Positions 8,450-18,270 are shown, counted from the first letter of the stretch. The stretch: DNA of 64,000 nt from Microbispora hainanensis (GCF_036186745.1 NZ_CP108086.1:7378001-7442000), one strand, 5' to 3'. Numbers and translations: made by a program. The notes: generated from the letters alone by a model not told the origin.

Positions 8450-9967
8450 TCAGCTCTCGCCGGTGAGGGCGGCGACGAGGTCGGCGGCCGTACGGCACCG
8501 GTCGAGCAGGTCGCCCACGTGCGCCTTGGTGCCGCGCAGCGGCTCCAGGGTCGGCACGCGCTGGAGCGACTCGCGGCCCGGGATGTCGAAGATGACCGAG
8601 TCCCAGGACGCGGCGGCGACCGACTCGCTGTACTGCCGCAGGCACCGGCCGCGGAAGTAGGCCCGGGTGTCGGTGGGCGGCAGCTCGACCGCCCGCTCGA
8701 TGTCCTCGTCGGTCACCAGGCGCTGCATGCGGCCCCTGGCGACCAGCCGGTTGTACAGGCCGCGGTCGGGGCGGATGTCGGAATACTGCAGGTCGACCAG
8801 CTGCAGCCGCGGATGCGACCACGGCAGGTTGTCGCGGGTGCGGTAGCCCTCCAGGATCTCCAGCTTGGCGACCCAGTCGAGCTCCCGGGACAACTGCATC
8901 GGGTCCTCCGCGAGCCGGGTGAGCACCGACTCCCAGCGGTTGAGCACGTCCTTGGTGAGGTCGTCTACTCCCGAGCCGAAGCGGTCCTCGACGTACTTGC
9001 GGGCCTGCTCCAGGTATTCCATCTGCAGCTGCACGGCGGTCATCTTCCGCCCGTTGCGCAGCGCGATCTCGTACTTGCAGGTGGGGTCGTGGGAGACCGC
9101 GCGCAGCGCCGCGACCGGCGACTCGGGGGTCAGGTCGATGGTGAGGAACCCCTCCTCGATCATCGCCAGGACCAGCGCCGTCGTGCCCAGCTTCAAATAA
9201 GTCGAAATTTCCGACATGTTGGCGTCGCCGATGATCACGTGCAGGCGGCGGTACTTCTCCGGGTCGGCGTGCGGCTCGTCCCGGGTGTTGATGATCGGCC
9301 GCTTGAGCGTGGTCTCCAGCCCGACCTCGACCTCGAAGAAGTCGGCCCGCTGGCTGATCTGGAAGCCCTCGCCGCGCGAGTCCTGGCCGATGCCGACCTT
9401 GCCCGCGCCGCAGACGACCTGCCGCGACACGAAGAACGGCGTGAGGTGCCTGACGATGTCGGCGAACGGCGTCGCGCGGCGCATGAGGTAGTTCTCGTGG
9501 CAGCCGTACGACGCGCCCTTGGCGTCGGTGTTGTTCTTGTAGAGCTGGATGGGGGAGTTGCCGGGCATGGAGGACGCCCGCACGGCGGCGTCGTACATGA
9601 CCCGCTCGCCCGCCTTGTCCCAGATCACCGCGGCCCGGGGGTTGGTGCACTCGGGCGTGGAGTATTCCGGGTGCGCGTGGTCGACATAGAGGCGCGCGCC
9701 GTTGGTCAGGATCACGTTGGCGAGCCCGAGGTCCTCGTCGGTGAGCTGACTCTGATCGGCCACCTCACGGGCCAGGTCGAACCCTCGGGCATCGCGGAGC
9801 GGGTTCTCCTCCTCGAAGTCCCACCGGGCCCGGCGAGCCCGGGCGGCCGACGCCGCCAGGTACGCGTTGACGACCTGTGAGGAGGTCACCATCGCGTTCG
9901 CTCCCGGTTGACCAGGCACGGCGATGCCGTACTCGGTCTCGATGCCCATCACCCGCCGAACCGTCAT
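8450..9967 (-). CDS. dop: Depupylase/deamidase Dop
   Basis: Carboxylate-amine-ligase-fold enzyme that deamidates the C-terminal Gln of Pup and removes Pup from substrates. The start [14 protein letters not shown] matches actinobacterial Dop; the nucleotide/catalytic [14 protein letters not shown] motif is intact with the catalytic Asp at about residue 96, and [17 protein letters not shown] and the Dop-type insertion are visible. 505 residues is normal. Pup here ends in Gln, so the deamidase activity is required. ATG 9967 is favoured over the in-frame GTG 9973. In most relatives pup follows dop directly; here a divergent gene, a two-component system, a PepSY gene and a kinase intervene. Confidence 0.96.
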   Translation of the reverse strand: MTVRRVMGIETEYGIAVPGQPGANAMVTSSQVVNAYLAASAARARRARWDFEEENPLRDARGFDLAREVADQSQLTDEDLGLANVILTNGARLYVDHAHPEYSTPECTNPRAAVIWDKAGERVMYDAAVRASSMPGNSPIQLYKNNTDAKGASYGCHENYLMRRATPFADIVRHLTPFFVSRQVVCGAGKVGIGQDSRGEGFQISQRADFFEVEVGLETTLKRPIINTRDEPHADPEKYRRLHVIIGDANMSEISTYLKLGTTALVLAMIEEGFLTIDLTPESPVAALRAVSHDPTCKYEIALRNGRKMTAVQLQMEYLEQARKYVEDRFGSGVDDLTKDVLNRWESVLTRLAEDPMQLSRELDWVAKLEILEGYRTRDNLPWSHPRLQLVDLQYSDIRPDRGLYNRLVARGRMQRLVTDEDIERAVELPPTDTRAYFRGRCLRQYSESVAAASWDSVIFDIPGRESLQRVPTLEPLRGTKAHVGDLLDRCRTAADLVAALTGES

Positions 9968-10042
9968 TCGCACCCCGCCTGTATCAGGCCGTCGTAGTCA
10001 TATCCGAGCCTAGCCCTTTCTCTATGCCCTGCTACCGAACAG

Positions 10043-11380
10043 TTACGGCACAGATGCCTCGGGACTTTGCGCCGGAATGGCCGTCGTAGTCCGGGAGATA
10101 CCCCCGCCGCCCCGGGGACGGGACCGCCGCGAGCGGTCGAGCAGTGCCCCCAGCCTGGCACGAAGCCAGCGCTGACCGGGTTTGTCGACCAAACGGTAGA
10201 TCAGATAGGCGATCCCGATCGAGACCGCCATCGTGATCGCGGCCAGCGGCCACGGGTCCACCACATCTCGATATGCGGGGATCACGACGGCCGAGATCGT
10301 CTGGTGCACGAGATAGAGGGGATACGTGAGGGCCCCCAGGGTCACGAGGCGTCGCCAGCGCACCCACCGCAGCCAGCCGAGGGCGACCGCGGCCATCAGG
10401 AGGTAGACGACCGTGATCGCGACGACGACGGCCTCCGGCGGCGCCGGGTAGTGCTTGATGCCGACCAGGCGCACCCGCTCCCCCACGCGCTCCATGGCGG
10501 CGTACAGGGACATCCCGTAGCCGGCGGCGACCAGCAGCCACGGGACGAACGCGCCGGAACGCGCGCCGAAGCGGTGGATCAGGAAGAAGGCCATGCCCGC
10601 GATGAAGTACGGCGCCTGCCGCGGCATGAAGACGAAGACGAGCGTCTCGTTCTGAGTGAGCTCGGCCAGCAGCGCCAGGCCGCACCAGGCCACCAGGAAC
10701 ACCAGGCAGCGCCGCATCGTGATCCCCACGAGGGAGAACAGCGCCATGAGCACGTAGAACCGCAGCTCCACCCAGAGGGACCAGAAGACGCCGCCGGCGT
10801 GGCCCACGCCGAACGCCCCCTGGAACATGGTCAGGTTGAGCAGATACTCGCCGTCGCTGAGCTTGGGGTCGAACCCCGCGACCCCGCTGAAGCGGTACAT
10901 GATGAAGATCATCAGTACGGCGAACCAGTACGCCGGATACAGCCGCGACACCCGGGAGACGGCGAACTCACCGACCGTGTGCCCCCAGACGCTCATCAGG
11001 ATGACGAACCCGCTGATGAGGAAGAACAGCTCCACCCCGAGGATGCCCAGCGTGGTCAGGCGGGCGACCGGCTCGAACAGCTTGGTGGGGTATTCGTCCC
11101 ACAGCGACTTGCTGGCCGCCATGAAATGGAAGGACATGACGGCGAACGCGGCCACGAACCGCAGGACGTCGAGCTCGACCAGGCGGCGGCCCTTGGCGGC
11201 CGCGGCGGCGCCCCGCGGCCGGGCCCTATCCAAGGCACTGCCCGAGGCACTGCCCAGGGCTCTGTCCGGCCCCATTTCCGGCCCCATTTCCGGCCCCCTG
11301 TCCGGCGCGGCCGAGACCGGATCGGACTGTCGCACGGGCCGTCTTACCGGCTGTCTCACAGGCTGCCCCACAGCGGACAT
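10043..11380 (-). CDS. Acyltransferase 3 family membrane protein (OafA/YrhL-like)
   Basis: 445-residue polytopic protein with about ten hydrophobic helices. The family signature begins at about residue 67: RLVELDVLRFVAAFAVMSFHF, with the conserved Arg and His; such enzymes transfer acyl groups to extracytoplasmic sugars or lipids. The first 60 residues are a variable Arg/Pro/Gly-rich tail coded by short duplications (PEMG repeats near 11265-11300) and lack a good ribosome binding site, so the true start could be later. It lies between mpa and dop, 75 bp upstream of dop, where no such gene is found in the standard proteasome locus. Substrate unknown. Confidence 0.85.
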   Translation of the reverse strand: MSAVGQPVRQPVRRPVRQSDPVSAAPDRGPEMGPEMGPDRALGSASGSALDRARPRGAAAAAKGRRLVELDVLRFVAAFAVMSFHFMAASKSLWDEYPTKLFEPVARLTTLGILGVELFFLISGFVILMSVWGHTVGEFAVSRVSRLYPAYWFAVLMIFIMYRFSGVAGFDPKLSDGEYLLNLTMFQGAFGVGHAGGVFWSLWVELRFYVLMALFSLVGITMRRCLVFLVAWCGLALLAELTQNETLVFVFMPRQAPYFIAGMAFFLIHRFGARSGAFVPWLLVAAGYGMSLYAAMERVGERVRLVGIKHYPAPPEAVVVAITVVYLLMAAVALGWLRWVRWRRLVTLGALTYPLYLVHQTISAVVIPAYRDVVDPWPLAAITMAVSIGIAYLIYRLVDKPGQRWLRARLGALLDRSRRSRPRGGGGISRTTTAIPAQSPEASVP

Positions 11381-11529
11381 CCGCGCGAGCCAAGAAAGAT
11401 CATGCCTTCTTTGACGTGATCAGCCCGGGTTTCGGTTCCCTCTGATCACGATCGTTATCAAGGGTCACTTCTGCCCCGCCCGCCGCCGCCCTGCCCGCGT
11501 TCCCGCGCCGGGAAGGGCCTGAAATGCCG

Positions 11530-11565
11530 GAGGAGCGGCGCGACCCGCAGGTCGCGCCGCTCCTC
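11530..11565 (-). terminator. Terminator hairpin after mpa
   Basis: A perfect 15-bp stem GAGGAGCGGCGCGAC (11530-11544) pairs with 11551-11565 around a 6-nt loop, 30 bp beyond the mpa stop. It separates mpa from the downstream acyltransferase-dop unit. No U-tract. Confidence 0.75.
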
Positions 11566-11595
11566 GATGGCGACGGTCCGGCCGGAGCCGGGGTG

Positions 11596-13359
11596 TTACA
11601 GGTACTGACCGGTGTTGGCGACCGTGTCGATCGACCGCCCGGCCTCGGTGCCCTGCTTGCCCTGCACGAGGGTGCGGATGTAGACGATCCGCTCGCCCTT
11701 CTTGCCGGAGATGCGGGCCCAGTCGTCGGGGTTGGTGGTGTTGGGCAGGTCCTCGTTCTCGGAGAACTCGTCCACGCAGGCGGCCAGCAGGTGCGAGATC
11801 CGCAGACCCTTCTGCCCGGTCTCCAGGAACTCCTTGATGGCCATCTTCTTGCCCCGGTCCACGATGTTCTGGATCATGGCGCCGGAGTTGAAGTCCTTGA
11901 AGTAGAGGACTTCCTTGTCACCGTTGGCGTATGTCACCTCGAGGAAGCGGTTCTCCTCGCTCTCGGCGTACATCCGCTCGACGACCCGCTGGATCATCGC
12001 GGCGATCGTGCCCTCGCGGCTGCTGCCGTGCTCGGCCAGATCGTCCGGGTGCAGCGGCAGGTCGCTGACGAGGTACTTCGAGAAGATGTCCTTCGCCGCC
12101 TCGGCATCGGGCCGCTCGATCTTGATCTTGACGTCCAGGCGGCCGGGCCGCAGGATCGCCGGGTCGATCATGTCCTCGCGGTTGGAGGCGCCGATGACGA
12201 TGACGTTCTCCAGGCCCTCGACACCGTCGATCTCCGAAAGGAGCTGGGGAACGATGGTGTTCTCGACGTCGGAGGACACACCGGAGCCGCGGGTGCGGAA
12301 GATCGAGTCCATCTCGTCGAAGAACACGATCACCGGGGTGCCCTCGGAGGCCTTCTCACGCGCCCGCTGGAAGACCAGGCGGATGTGCCGCTCGGTCTCG
12401 CCGACGTACTTGTTGAGAAGCTCGGGGCCCTTGATGTTGAGGAAGAAGCTCTTGCCGGACTGGCCCGTCTTCTCCGCGACCTGCTTGGCCAGGGAGTTGG
12501 CCACCGCCTTGGCGATGAGCGTCTTGCCGCAGCCGGGCGGGCCGTACAGCAGCACACCCTTCGGCGGGCGGAGCTTGTGCTCGCGGAACAGATCGGCGTG
12601 CAGGTAGGGCAGCTCGATGGCGTCCCTGATCTGCTCGATCTGCCGGCCGAGGCCGCCGATCTCCTCGTAGGAGATGTCGGGGACCTCTTCGAGGACGAGC
12701 TCCTCCACCTCCGACTTGGGGATGCGCTCGTAGACGTAGTTGGAACGGGGTTCGAGCAGAAGGGAGTCACCGGCCCGCAGCGGCTGGTCGAGCAGCGAGT
12801 GGGCGAGCTTGACGACCCGCTCCTCGTCGGCGTGCGAGATGACGAGCGCGCGGTCGCCGCTCTCCAGCAACTCCTTGAGCATCACGATCTCGCCGACGTC
12901 CTCGTAGCCGAGGGCCTCGACGACGTTGAGCGCCTCGTTCAGCATGACCTCCTGGCCACGCTTGAGCGAGTCGACGTCGACCGCCGGACTGACGTTCACG
13001 CGGAGCTTGCGCCCGCCCGTGAACACCTCGATCGTGCCGTCATCCCTGGCTTCGAGGAAGACGCCGAATCCGGACGGCGGCTGTGCCAGCCGGTCGACCT
13101 CCTCCTTGAGGGCGACGATCTGGTCCCTGGCCTCCTTGAGGGTGGAGACCAAACGCTCGTTCTGGCTAGTAAGGGCGGCCACCTGAGCCTGCGCCTCGTG
13201 GAGGCGCTCCTCGATGACCCTGGCCTGCCGGGGAGACTCGGCCAGCTTCCGGCGCAACGCGGTGATCTCCTCTTGCAGGAAGGAGACCTGTGTTGTGAGA
13301 TCCGCGACCTCCCGTTCGCGCTGCGCGGCTCGAGCCTCAGCGTCGTCGCGAGCTGCCAC
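11596..13359 (-). CDS. mpa: Proteasome-associated AAA ATPase Mpa/ARC
   Basis: Ring-forming unfoldase that recognises Pup and feeds pupylated proteins to the 20S proteasome. Residues 1-95 form the N-terminal coiled coil that binds Pup, followed by tandem OB folds (about 95-240) and an AAA domain with Walker A GPPGCGKT (near 277), Walker [11 protein letters not shown] (near 345) and sensor motif. The protein ends in GQYL, the C-terminal tail that docks into the proteasome alpha ring, so a 20S core is expected somewhere in the genome. 587 residues is normal. GTG 13359 follows a near-perfect AAGGAGGTGA ribosome binding site. Gene is also called arc in other actinobacteria. Confidence 0.97.
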   Translation of the reverse strand: MAARDDAEARAAQREREVADLTTQVSFLQEEITALRRKLAESPRQARVIEERLHEAQAQVAALTSQNERLVSTLKEARDQIVALKEEVDRLAQPPSGFGVFLEARDDGTIEVFTGGRKLRVNVSPAVDVDSLKRGQEVMLNEALNVVEALGYEDVGEIVMLKELLESGDRALVISHADEERVVKLAHSLLDQPLRAGDSLLLEPRSNYVYERIPKSEVEELVLEEVPDISYEEIGGLGRQIEQIRDAIELPYLHADLFREHKLRPPKGVLLYGPPGCGKTLIAKAVANSLAKQVAEKTGQSGKSFFLNIKGPELLNKYVGETERHIRLVFQRAREKASEGTPVIVFFDEMDSIFRTRGSGVSSDVENTIVPQLLSEIDGVEGLENVIVIGASNREDMIDPAILRPGRLDVKIKIERPDAEAAKDIFSKYLVSDLPLHPDDLAEHGSSREGTIAAMIQRVVERMYAESEENRFLEVTYANGDKEVLYFKDFNSGAMIQNIVDRGKKMAIKEFLETGQKGLRISHLLAACVDEFSENEDLPNTTNPDDWARISGKKGERIVYIRTLVQGKQGTEAGRSIDTVANTGQYL

Positions 13360-13564
13360 GCCCCGTCACCTCCTTCCCCGTCGAGAACGACTACTCAAGA
13401 CCCTACCTATCTTGGCGCTGTACGTAACCTGGCCGGGCAGTGTTCGTGTAGTTACGTTGGGTGTTCGGCGTTTGATACCTTATGGACCGATTGTTCGGTT
13501 CACCATTAGGAACACACCCATATGTTCCCGTGTCACGCGGCTTTGCCGGGTTGTGGCTGAATCG
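13360..13564. promoter_or_regulatory. AT-richer mpa upstream region with inverted repeat
   Basis: 205 bp between trmI and mpa, clearly lower in GC than its surroundings. It holds the inverted repeat GGAACA (13509-13514) / TGTTCC (13523-13528) with an 8-bp spacer, and several gttcg-like half sites. This is a plausible place for the mpa promoter and an operator; the regulator is unknown. A canonical LexA box was not seen. Confidence 0.45.
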
Positions 13565-14428
13565 TCACACTTGTTCGATCCCCTCTCCGTACGCCCCCTT
13601 GGCGGGACGCCTGCGCCGCGGCGGGGGCGTGACGCCGTCCGCCATGCGACGGGCCGTCACGAGAAACCCCGTGTGGCCGACCATCCGGTGGTCGGGCCGT
13701 ACGGCGAGACCTTCGACATGCCAGTCGCGAACCAGGGTCTCCCACGCGTGAGGCTCGGTGAAACTCCCGTGCTCCCGCAGGGTTTCCACCGTTCTGGACA
13801 TCTGGGTCGTCGTTGCTACATAGCAGCAGATAACTCCCCCAGGAGTAAGGGACTTCGCCGCCGCGTCAACGCACTCCCAAGGGGCGAGCATGTCGAGGAT
13901 GACGCGATCCACGTCCGTCTCGTCCAGAGCGTCGACGAAGTCACCGACCACAAGACGCCACTGCCCCATCGGGCCGCCGAAGAACTTCTCCACGTTCTTG
14001 GTGGCCACCTCGGCGAAGTCGGCGCGCCGCTCGTACGAGGTGACCTTCCCCTCCGAGCCGACGGCGCGCAGCAGGAAGCAGGTGAGCGCGCCGGAGCCCA
14101 CGCCGGCCTCGACCACCCGGGCGCCCGGGAAGATGTCGGCCATGGCGACGATCTGGGCCGCGTCCTTCGGGTAGACCACCGCGGCGCCGCGCGGCATCGA
14201 GACCGCGTAGTCGGCCAGCAGGTGCCGGAACGCCAGGTAGGCCGTGCCTCCGGAGGACCGCACCACGGACCCCTCGGGCTGTCCGATCAGGTCGTCATGC
14301 GGGATCGACCCCTTGTGCGTGTGGAAGACGCCGCCCTCTTTCAGCGTCACCGTGTGCCGCTTGTTCTTGGGGTCGGTGAGCTGGACCTGATCTCCGGCCT
14401 GGAACGGGCCGTGCCTGCGAAAACCCAT
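13565..14428 (-). CDS. trmI: tRNA (adenine-58-N1)-methyltransferase TrmI
   Basis: SAM-dependent enzyme that makes m1A58 in the T-loop of tRNAs. The 287-residue product has the N-terminal beta-barrel domain (GPFQAGDQVQLTD), the substrate-linked GSIPHDDLIG motif, and the Rossmann methyltransferase core with VVEAGVGSGALTCFLLRAVG (motif I) and VILDMLAPWE (motif IV). The family usually occupies this place upstream of mpa in actinobacteria. ATG 14428 gives the family start MGFRRHGPF. Confidence 0.95.
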   Translation of the reverse strand: MGFRRHGPFQAGDQVQLTDPKNKRHTVTLKEGGVFHTHKGSIPHDDLIGQPEGSVVRSSGGTAYLAFRHLLADYAVSMPRGAAVVYPKDAAQIVAMADIFPGARVVEAGVGSGALTCFLLRAVGSEGKVTSYERRADFAEVATKNVEKFFGGPMGQWRLVVGDFVDALDETDVDRVILDMLAPWECVDAAAKSLTPGGVICCYVATTTQMSRTVETLREHGSFTEPHAWETLVRDWHVEGLAVRPDHRMVGHTGFLVTARRMADGVTPPPRRRRPAKGAYGEGIEQV

Positions 14429-14441
14429 GCGGAAAAGGCTA

Positions 14442-14629
14442 GTGCCCGCGACCGACGAGATTCGCCGGGACGGAGCGGTGGCCGGAGTCGTGCATCGCAA
14501 GGCGGAGGAGGAGACCATAGCCGGGCTGTGGGCGACGACGACAACGCGGCGAGGCGCCGCTCCGGGCGACACGATGGGGCGAAGATCGGAGGAAGGGGCA
14601 CGGGGTGCCCGCGACCGACGAGATTCGCC
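14442..14629. repeat. 25-bp direct repeat, copies 163 bp apart
   Basis: The sequence starting gtgcccgcgaccgacgag and ending attcgcc is identical at 14442-14466 and 14605-14629. The first copy lies just upstream of the trmI start, so duplication of the trmI 5' flank is likely. Confidence 0.85.
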
Positions 14630-14660
14630 CGCGCGGAGCGGGGGTGCTACGTGGCGTGCA

Positions 14661-14780
14661 GCAACCCAGCGGGGCGCGTGACAACCCGGCAGAGCGCGTG
14701 ACAACCCAACGGGGCTTACAGCAACCCAGCGGGGCGCGTGACAACCCGGCAGGGCGCACGGCAACCCGGCGGGGCGCGGC
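14661..14780. repeat. Six-copy 20-bp tandem array
   Basis: Units start at 14661, 14681, 14701, 14721, 14741 and 14761 with an exact 20-bp period; the consensus is rcaacccrgcggggcgcgtg. There are no spacers, so it is not CRISPR. Alternate units resemble each other most, suggesting growth by a 40- or 60-bp step. Confidence 0.92.
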
Positions 14781-14834
14781 GGTGGCCGGGAAAACGCCTG
14801 GCCGGTGCGGAGTCGCTGCTGGTAACAATGGGAC

Positions 14835-15947
14835 ATGTTGCCCCAAGAGGCGATCCCCGCCGGACCGGCCGTGCTGCGCCTGCCCGTCGAGGGGGATGCC
14901 GACCAGATCGCCCGAGCCTGCGCCGACCCCGAGATCGCGAGGTTCATCCCCTTTGTCCCTTCCCCGTACACGCGGGACGACGCGCTGACGTGGATCACCA
15001 AGACCGTGCCCGCCACCTGGGAGAACGGCGGAGCCGACTTCGTCGTCGCCGACGCCGCCACGGACGAGGTGCTCGGCGCCGCCGGGCTCAAGCCGCAGGA
15101 CCGGTTCGGCGGGACGGAGGTGGGCTACTGGCTCGCGCCGTGGGCACGCGGGCGCGGCGTCGTCACGGCCGCCGTGCGGGCGCTCGCCGAGCATGCCTTC
15201 GCCCGGGGCGTCCCGCGGATCGAGTTGTACGCCGACGTGGAGAACGTCGCGAGCCAGCGGGTCGCCCTGCGGTGCGGCTTCGCCCATGAGGGGGTGCTGC
15301 GCGGGGCCGGCGGTCCCCGGGGCGGCACCCTCGCCGACCTCGCGGTGTTCGGGCGGCTGAGCACCGACCCCGGCGACCCGATCGCGCCCTTCCTGCCGTT
15401 CTTCCCCGGAGGGTTCCCCGGTGGCTCGCTCACCGACGGCGTCGTCCGGCTCACGCCGCTGACCACGGCCGACGCCGCCGACTATTTCGCGCTGGCGTCC
15501 GTGCCCGACGTGATGGACTCGCACGTGCCGCCCGGGCAGCCGGAGTACGCGGACTGCGAGGTGCTCTGCCGGTACGCCGGGCACCGGTGGCTGACCGGCC
15601 AGCGCGCGGACATCGCCATCAGGGACGCAACCACCGGCCAGTTCGCCGGGGAGATCCAGCTCACCGGCGTCGTCCCGCCGCTGGGCCAGGCGATGCTCGG
15701 TTACAGCCTCCACCCGGACTTCCGCGGCAGGGGCCTGGTGACGCGTGCGGCGAACCTGCTGGTGGAGTGGGCCTTCACGCACACGCCGCTGCGCCGGATC
15801 ATCGCCGGGACCGCGCCGGGCAACGCCGCGTCCCACCGCGTGCTGGAACGGGCGGGCTTCACCCGGGAGCACCTGGTGAAGGGACTGCTGCCCGGCCCGG
15901 ACGGCACCCGGCTCGACGACATCCAGTGGGCGCGGACACGCCCCTGA
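14835..15947 (+). CDS. Tandem-domain GNAT N-acetyltransferase
   Basis: 370-residue protein with two RimJ/RimL-like GNAT domains. The first (about 10-180) has GYWLAPWARGRGVVTAAVRAL and NVASQRVALRCGF; the second (about 200-365) has GYSLHPDFRGRGLVTRAANLL and GNAASHRVLERAGF. Both keep the acetyl-CoA R/Q-x-x-G-x-G/A motif, so both may be active. ATG 14835 is chosen; a possible -10 lies 6-12 nt upstream. Substrate unknown; candidates are protein N-termini, antibiotics or small amines. It is convergent with the aminotransferase gene. Confidence 0.88.
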   Translation: MLPQEAIPAGPAVLRLPVEGDADQIARACADPEIARFIPFVPSPYTRDDALTWITKTVPATWENGGADFVVADAATDEVLGAAGLKPQDRFGGTEVGYWLAPWARGRGVVTAAVRALAEHAFARGVPRIELYADVENVASQRVALRCGFAHEGVLRGAGGPRGGTLADLAVFGRLSTDPGDPIAPFLPFFPGGFPGGSLTDGVVRLTPLTTADAADYFALASVPDVMDSHVPPGQPEYADCEVLCRYAGHRWLTGQRADIAIRDATTGQFAGEIQLTGVVPPLGQAMLGYSLHPDFRGRGLVTRAANLLVEWAFTHTPLRRIIAGTAPGNAASHRVLERAGFTREHLVKGLLPGPDGTRLDDIQWARTRP

Positions 15948-16062
15948 GCGCAACGGACCTCCCGCGCCCGGATGCCGCCCGGAACCCGGCACCCGAGCGC
16001 GGGCCGTCCGCGGCGCGGAACGCCCTCCGGACGCCCCGCCCACGCCTTCGGAGACCGGTGGC

Positions 16063-17286
16063 TCAGTCGGCTCCGTACGCGGCCCGCAGCTTGGCGAAGG
16101 CGGCGTCGGTGCCCTGGAGGGCCCGGTCGATCTCCTCGTCGGTGTGCGCGGCCGACAGGAACCAGTTGTGCCAGGGGTGGAGATAGACGCCCTCCTCCAG
16201 GCAGTGCCCGGCCCAGGCGATGCCCTTCTCCAGGGTCTCGTCGCCTTCGAAGGACAGCCACGGCACCTGCACCGGGCCGGTCTGACGGACCACGAAGCCG
16301 TGCGCCGCCGCCTGAGCGGCGAGGCCCTCGCGCAGCCGGGTCCCGGCGCGGTGCATGAGCGCGGGGCCGTCGGTCTCGCGCAGGATCTCGATCGTCGCCT
16401 TGGCGGCGGCCATGGCCGTGGCGGAGAACCAGAAGGAGCCGGTCGAATACAGCGTCTGGGCCGCCCCGCGCAGCGCGTCGGTCCCGGTGACCGCCGCGAT
16501 GGGGAAGCCGTTGGCCATCGCCTTGCTCCAGGCCGCCAGGTCGGGGCGCACTCCGAGCGGCTCCCACGAGCCGCGCAGGTCGAGCCGCCACCCGGCGCGT
16601 ACGTCGTCGATGACCAGCGCCGCCCCGATCCGGTCGGCCAGCGCCCGCAGGCCCCGGGCGAACTCCGCGTCGGCGTCCTCCTGGTCCTCGAACGAGTCGT
16701 GCTTGAACGGGGTGACGAGGATGGCGGCGACGTCGCCGTCCGCCTGTGCGGCGGCGGCCTCGGCGCTCGCGAGGTCGTTGTAGGTGAACTCGATCGTGTC
16801 CGCCCGCTGGTTGGGGGTGACGCCCGAAAGGCCGGGCGTGCACCAGGGGTCGGCGCCATGGTAGGCCCCGTGGGCGACCAGCACCTTGGTCCTGCCCGTC
16901 GCCGCCCTGGCCACCATCAGGGCCTGGGTCGTGGCGTCGGTGCCGTTCTTGGAGAACATCGCCCAGTCGGCGGAGGGGATGAGGTCCACCAGCAGCTCGG
17001 CGAGCTCCACCATGACCGGGCCGGGGCCGTTCAGGCAGTCGCCCTCCGCCTGCTGCGCGGCGGCGGCTGCCTCCACGCGCGGGTTGCGATGGCCGACGAT
17101 CATCGGCCCCCAGCTGCACATCAGGTCGACGTACGCACGGCCGTCGGCGTCCCACTGCCGGGCGCCCTCGGCGCGTACGAAGAACTGGGGGTAGCGGTCG
17201 CCGTGCAGGGCCGCGTTGAGGTGGCCGTACATGCCACCGGGGATGACCTTCGCGGCACGGGCCCGCAGGGAGGCGTCGAGGGACAT
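16063..17286 (-). CDS. Class III PLP aminotransferase, glutamate-1-semialdehyde aminomutase-like
   Basis: 407-residue fold-type I PLP enzyme. The PLP-binding lysine is in WSKAMANGFPIAAVTG, the PLP-ring Asp in VIDDVRAGWR, and KNGTDATTQALMVARAATGR is the phosphate-binding stretch. It resembles glutamate-1-semialdehyde 2,1-aminomutase but is not next to heme genes and is paired with a PfkB kinase, so it more likely transaminates another amino sugar or amino acid. ATG 17286 is preferred to GTG 17295 because AGGAG lies about 9 nt upstream of it. Second gene of the PfkB operon, 57 bp after it. Confidence 0.87.
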   Translation of the reverse strand: MSLDASLRARAAKVIPGGMYGHLNAALHGDRYPQFFVRAEGARQWDADGRAYVDLMCSWGPMIVGHRNPRVEAAAAAQQAEGDCLNGPGPVMVELAELLVDLIPSADWAMFSKNGTDATTQALMVARAATGRTKVLVAHGAYHGADPWCTPGLSGVTPNQRADTIEFTYNDLASAEAAAAQADGDVAAILVTPFKHDSFEDQEDADAEFARGLRALADRIGAALVIDDVRAGWRLDLRGSWEPLGVRPDLAAWSKAMANGFPIAAVTGTDALRGAAQTLYSTGSFWFSATAMAAAKATIEILRETDGPALMHRAGTRLREGLAAQAAAHGFVVRQTGPVQVPWLSFEGDETLEKGIAWAGHCLEEGVYLHPWHNWFLSAAHTDEEIDRALQGTDAAFAKLRAAYGAD

Positions 17287-17343
17287 GGGCGGCACTCCTG
17301 GGATCGGAATATCGGAGATGTGGGGGCCGGGCGGGGAGCCGGG

Positions 17344-18264
17344 TCAGGCGTCCGGGCCGGGGTCGGCGGCGGAGAAGCCGTCCAGCCCGGCGTCGGAGCC
17401 GAGCCCGCCCGCGACCCGTGCGGCGACGGCGGTGCCGAGGCGCGCGGCGCCGAGGACGTCGCGGCCGTGCAGCAGTCCCGCCGCGAATCCGGCGCAGTAC
17501 GCGTCGCCGCAGCCGGTGGTGTCGACCACCGGCACGTCGAGGGCGGGCACCCGGGTGACTCCGTCGGCGGTGGCCACGAGGCTGCCGGCCGCCCCCAGGG
17601 TGACGATCACGCCCTTCGGCCCCTCGGCGAGCAGCGCCGCCGCGGCCTCCTCGGGGGTCGCCGCCCCGCTGAGCATGAGCGCCTGCTCCTCGTTCGGCAG
17701 GAGGTAGTCGACGTGGGGCAGGAACGCCCGGACGCCGGGCATGAGGTCGGGCATGTTCGACAGCAGGTCGAGCGTGACGGTCGTGCCGCCCTCGCGGGCC
17801 TTGTCGAGCAGCGCGAAGAAGGCGGGGTCGTGCAGGCCCCAGGTGACGTCCATGCCGCCGAGGTGCACCACCTTCGCGCCGGTGAGACGATCCGCGTCGA
17901 GGTCGGCGGTCGCCAGGCCGAGGTTGGCCCCCGGCACGTGGAACGACGGCCGTCCGCCGTCGGGGCGGATGGGCAGGATGGAGGCGGCGGTCTGCTCCCC
18001 CTGCCTGCGCACCACGCCGCTCACGTCGACGCCGTGCCTCGCCATGATCATCAGGAGGAAGTCGCCGAGCTCGTCGTCGCCGACGGCGCCCATCGAGGCG
18101 ACCGGTACGCCGATCTTCGCCAGGGTCACGGCCGTGCCCGCGGCGGCGCCGGCCGCGCTGATGCGGATCTGCTCCAGCAGGTGGGTGTCCTGACCGGCCG
18201 GGATCGACTCGACCGGGCGGGCCAGGACGTCGACGATATGCACGCCGACCGTCACTACCGTCAT
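17344..18264 (-). CDS. PfkB-family carbohydrate kinase
   Basis: 306-residue ribokinase-like enzyme. The GAAAGTAVTLAKIG substrate-side motif and the signature DTTGCGDAYCAGF with catalytic Asp are present, so it should phosphorylate a sugar or nucleoside-like substrate. It is the first gene of a two-gene operon with the aminotransferase and is divergent from a TetR gene. A TTGACA -35 and TATTAT -10 place the predicted transcript start at or next to the ATG, so the mRNA is probably leaderless. Substrate not identifiable from sequence. Confidence 0.9.
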   Translation of the reverse strand: MTVVTVGVHIVDVLARPVESIPAGQDTHLLEQIRISAAGAAAGTAVTLAKIGVPVASMGAVGDDELGDFLLMIMARHGVDVSGVVRRQGEQTAASILPIRPDGGRPSFHVPGANLGLATADLDADRLTGAKVVHLGGMDVTWGLHDPAFFALLDKAREGGTTVTLDLLSNMPDLMPGVRAFLPHVDYLLPNEEQALMLSGAATPEEAAAALLAEGPKGVIVTLGAAGSLVATADGVTRVPALDVPVVDTTGCGDAYCAGFAAGLLHGRDVLGAARLGTAVAARVAGGLGSDAGLDGFSAADPGPDA

Positions 18265-18270
18265 GAGCGG

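Larger units (their letters stand above)
14429..14834. other. Repeat-rich intergenic region upstream of trmI and the GNAT gene
   Basis: 406 bp between divergent genes with no credible gene. It contains a 25-bp direct repeat 163 bp apart and a six-copy 20-bp tandem array, described separately. A TAACAAT stretch (14823-14829) just before the GNAT start could be a -10 element for a near-leaderless transcript. Confidence 0.5.

Noticed and set aside
14661-14780. CRISPR-like regular repeats
   Set aside because: Units are directly adjacent with no spacers and no cas genes nearby; it is a plain tandem repeat.
16063-17286. hemL (glutamate-1-semialdehyde aminomutase of heme synthesis)
   Set aside because: It resembles the family but sits in a TetR-controlled operon with a PfkB kinase and no heme genes.
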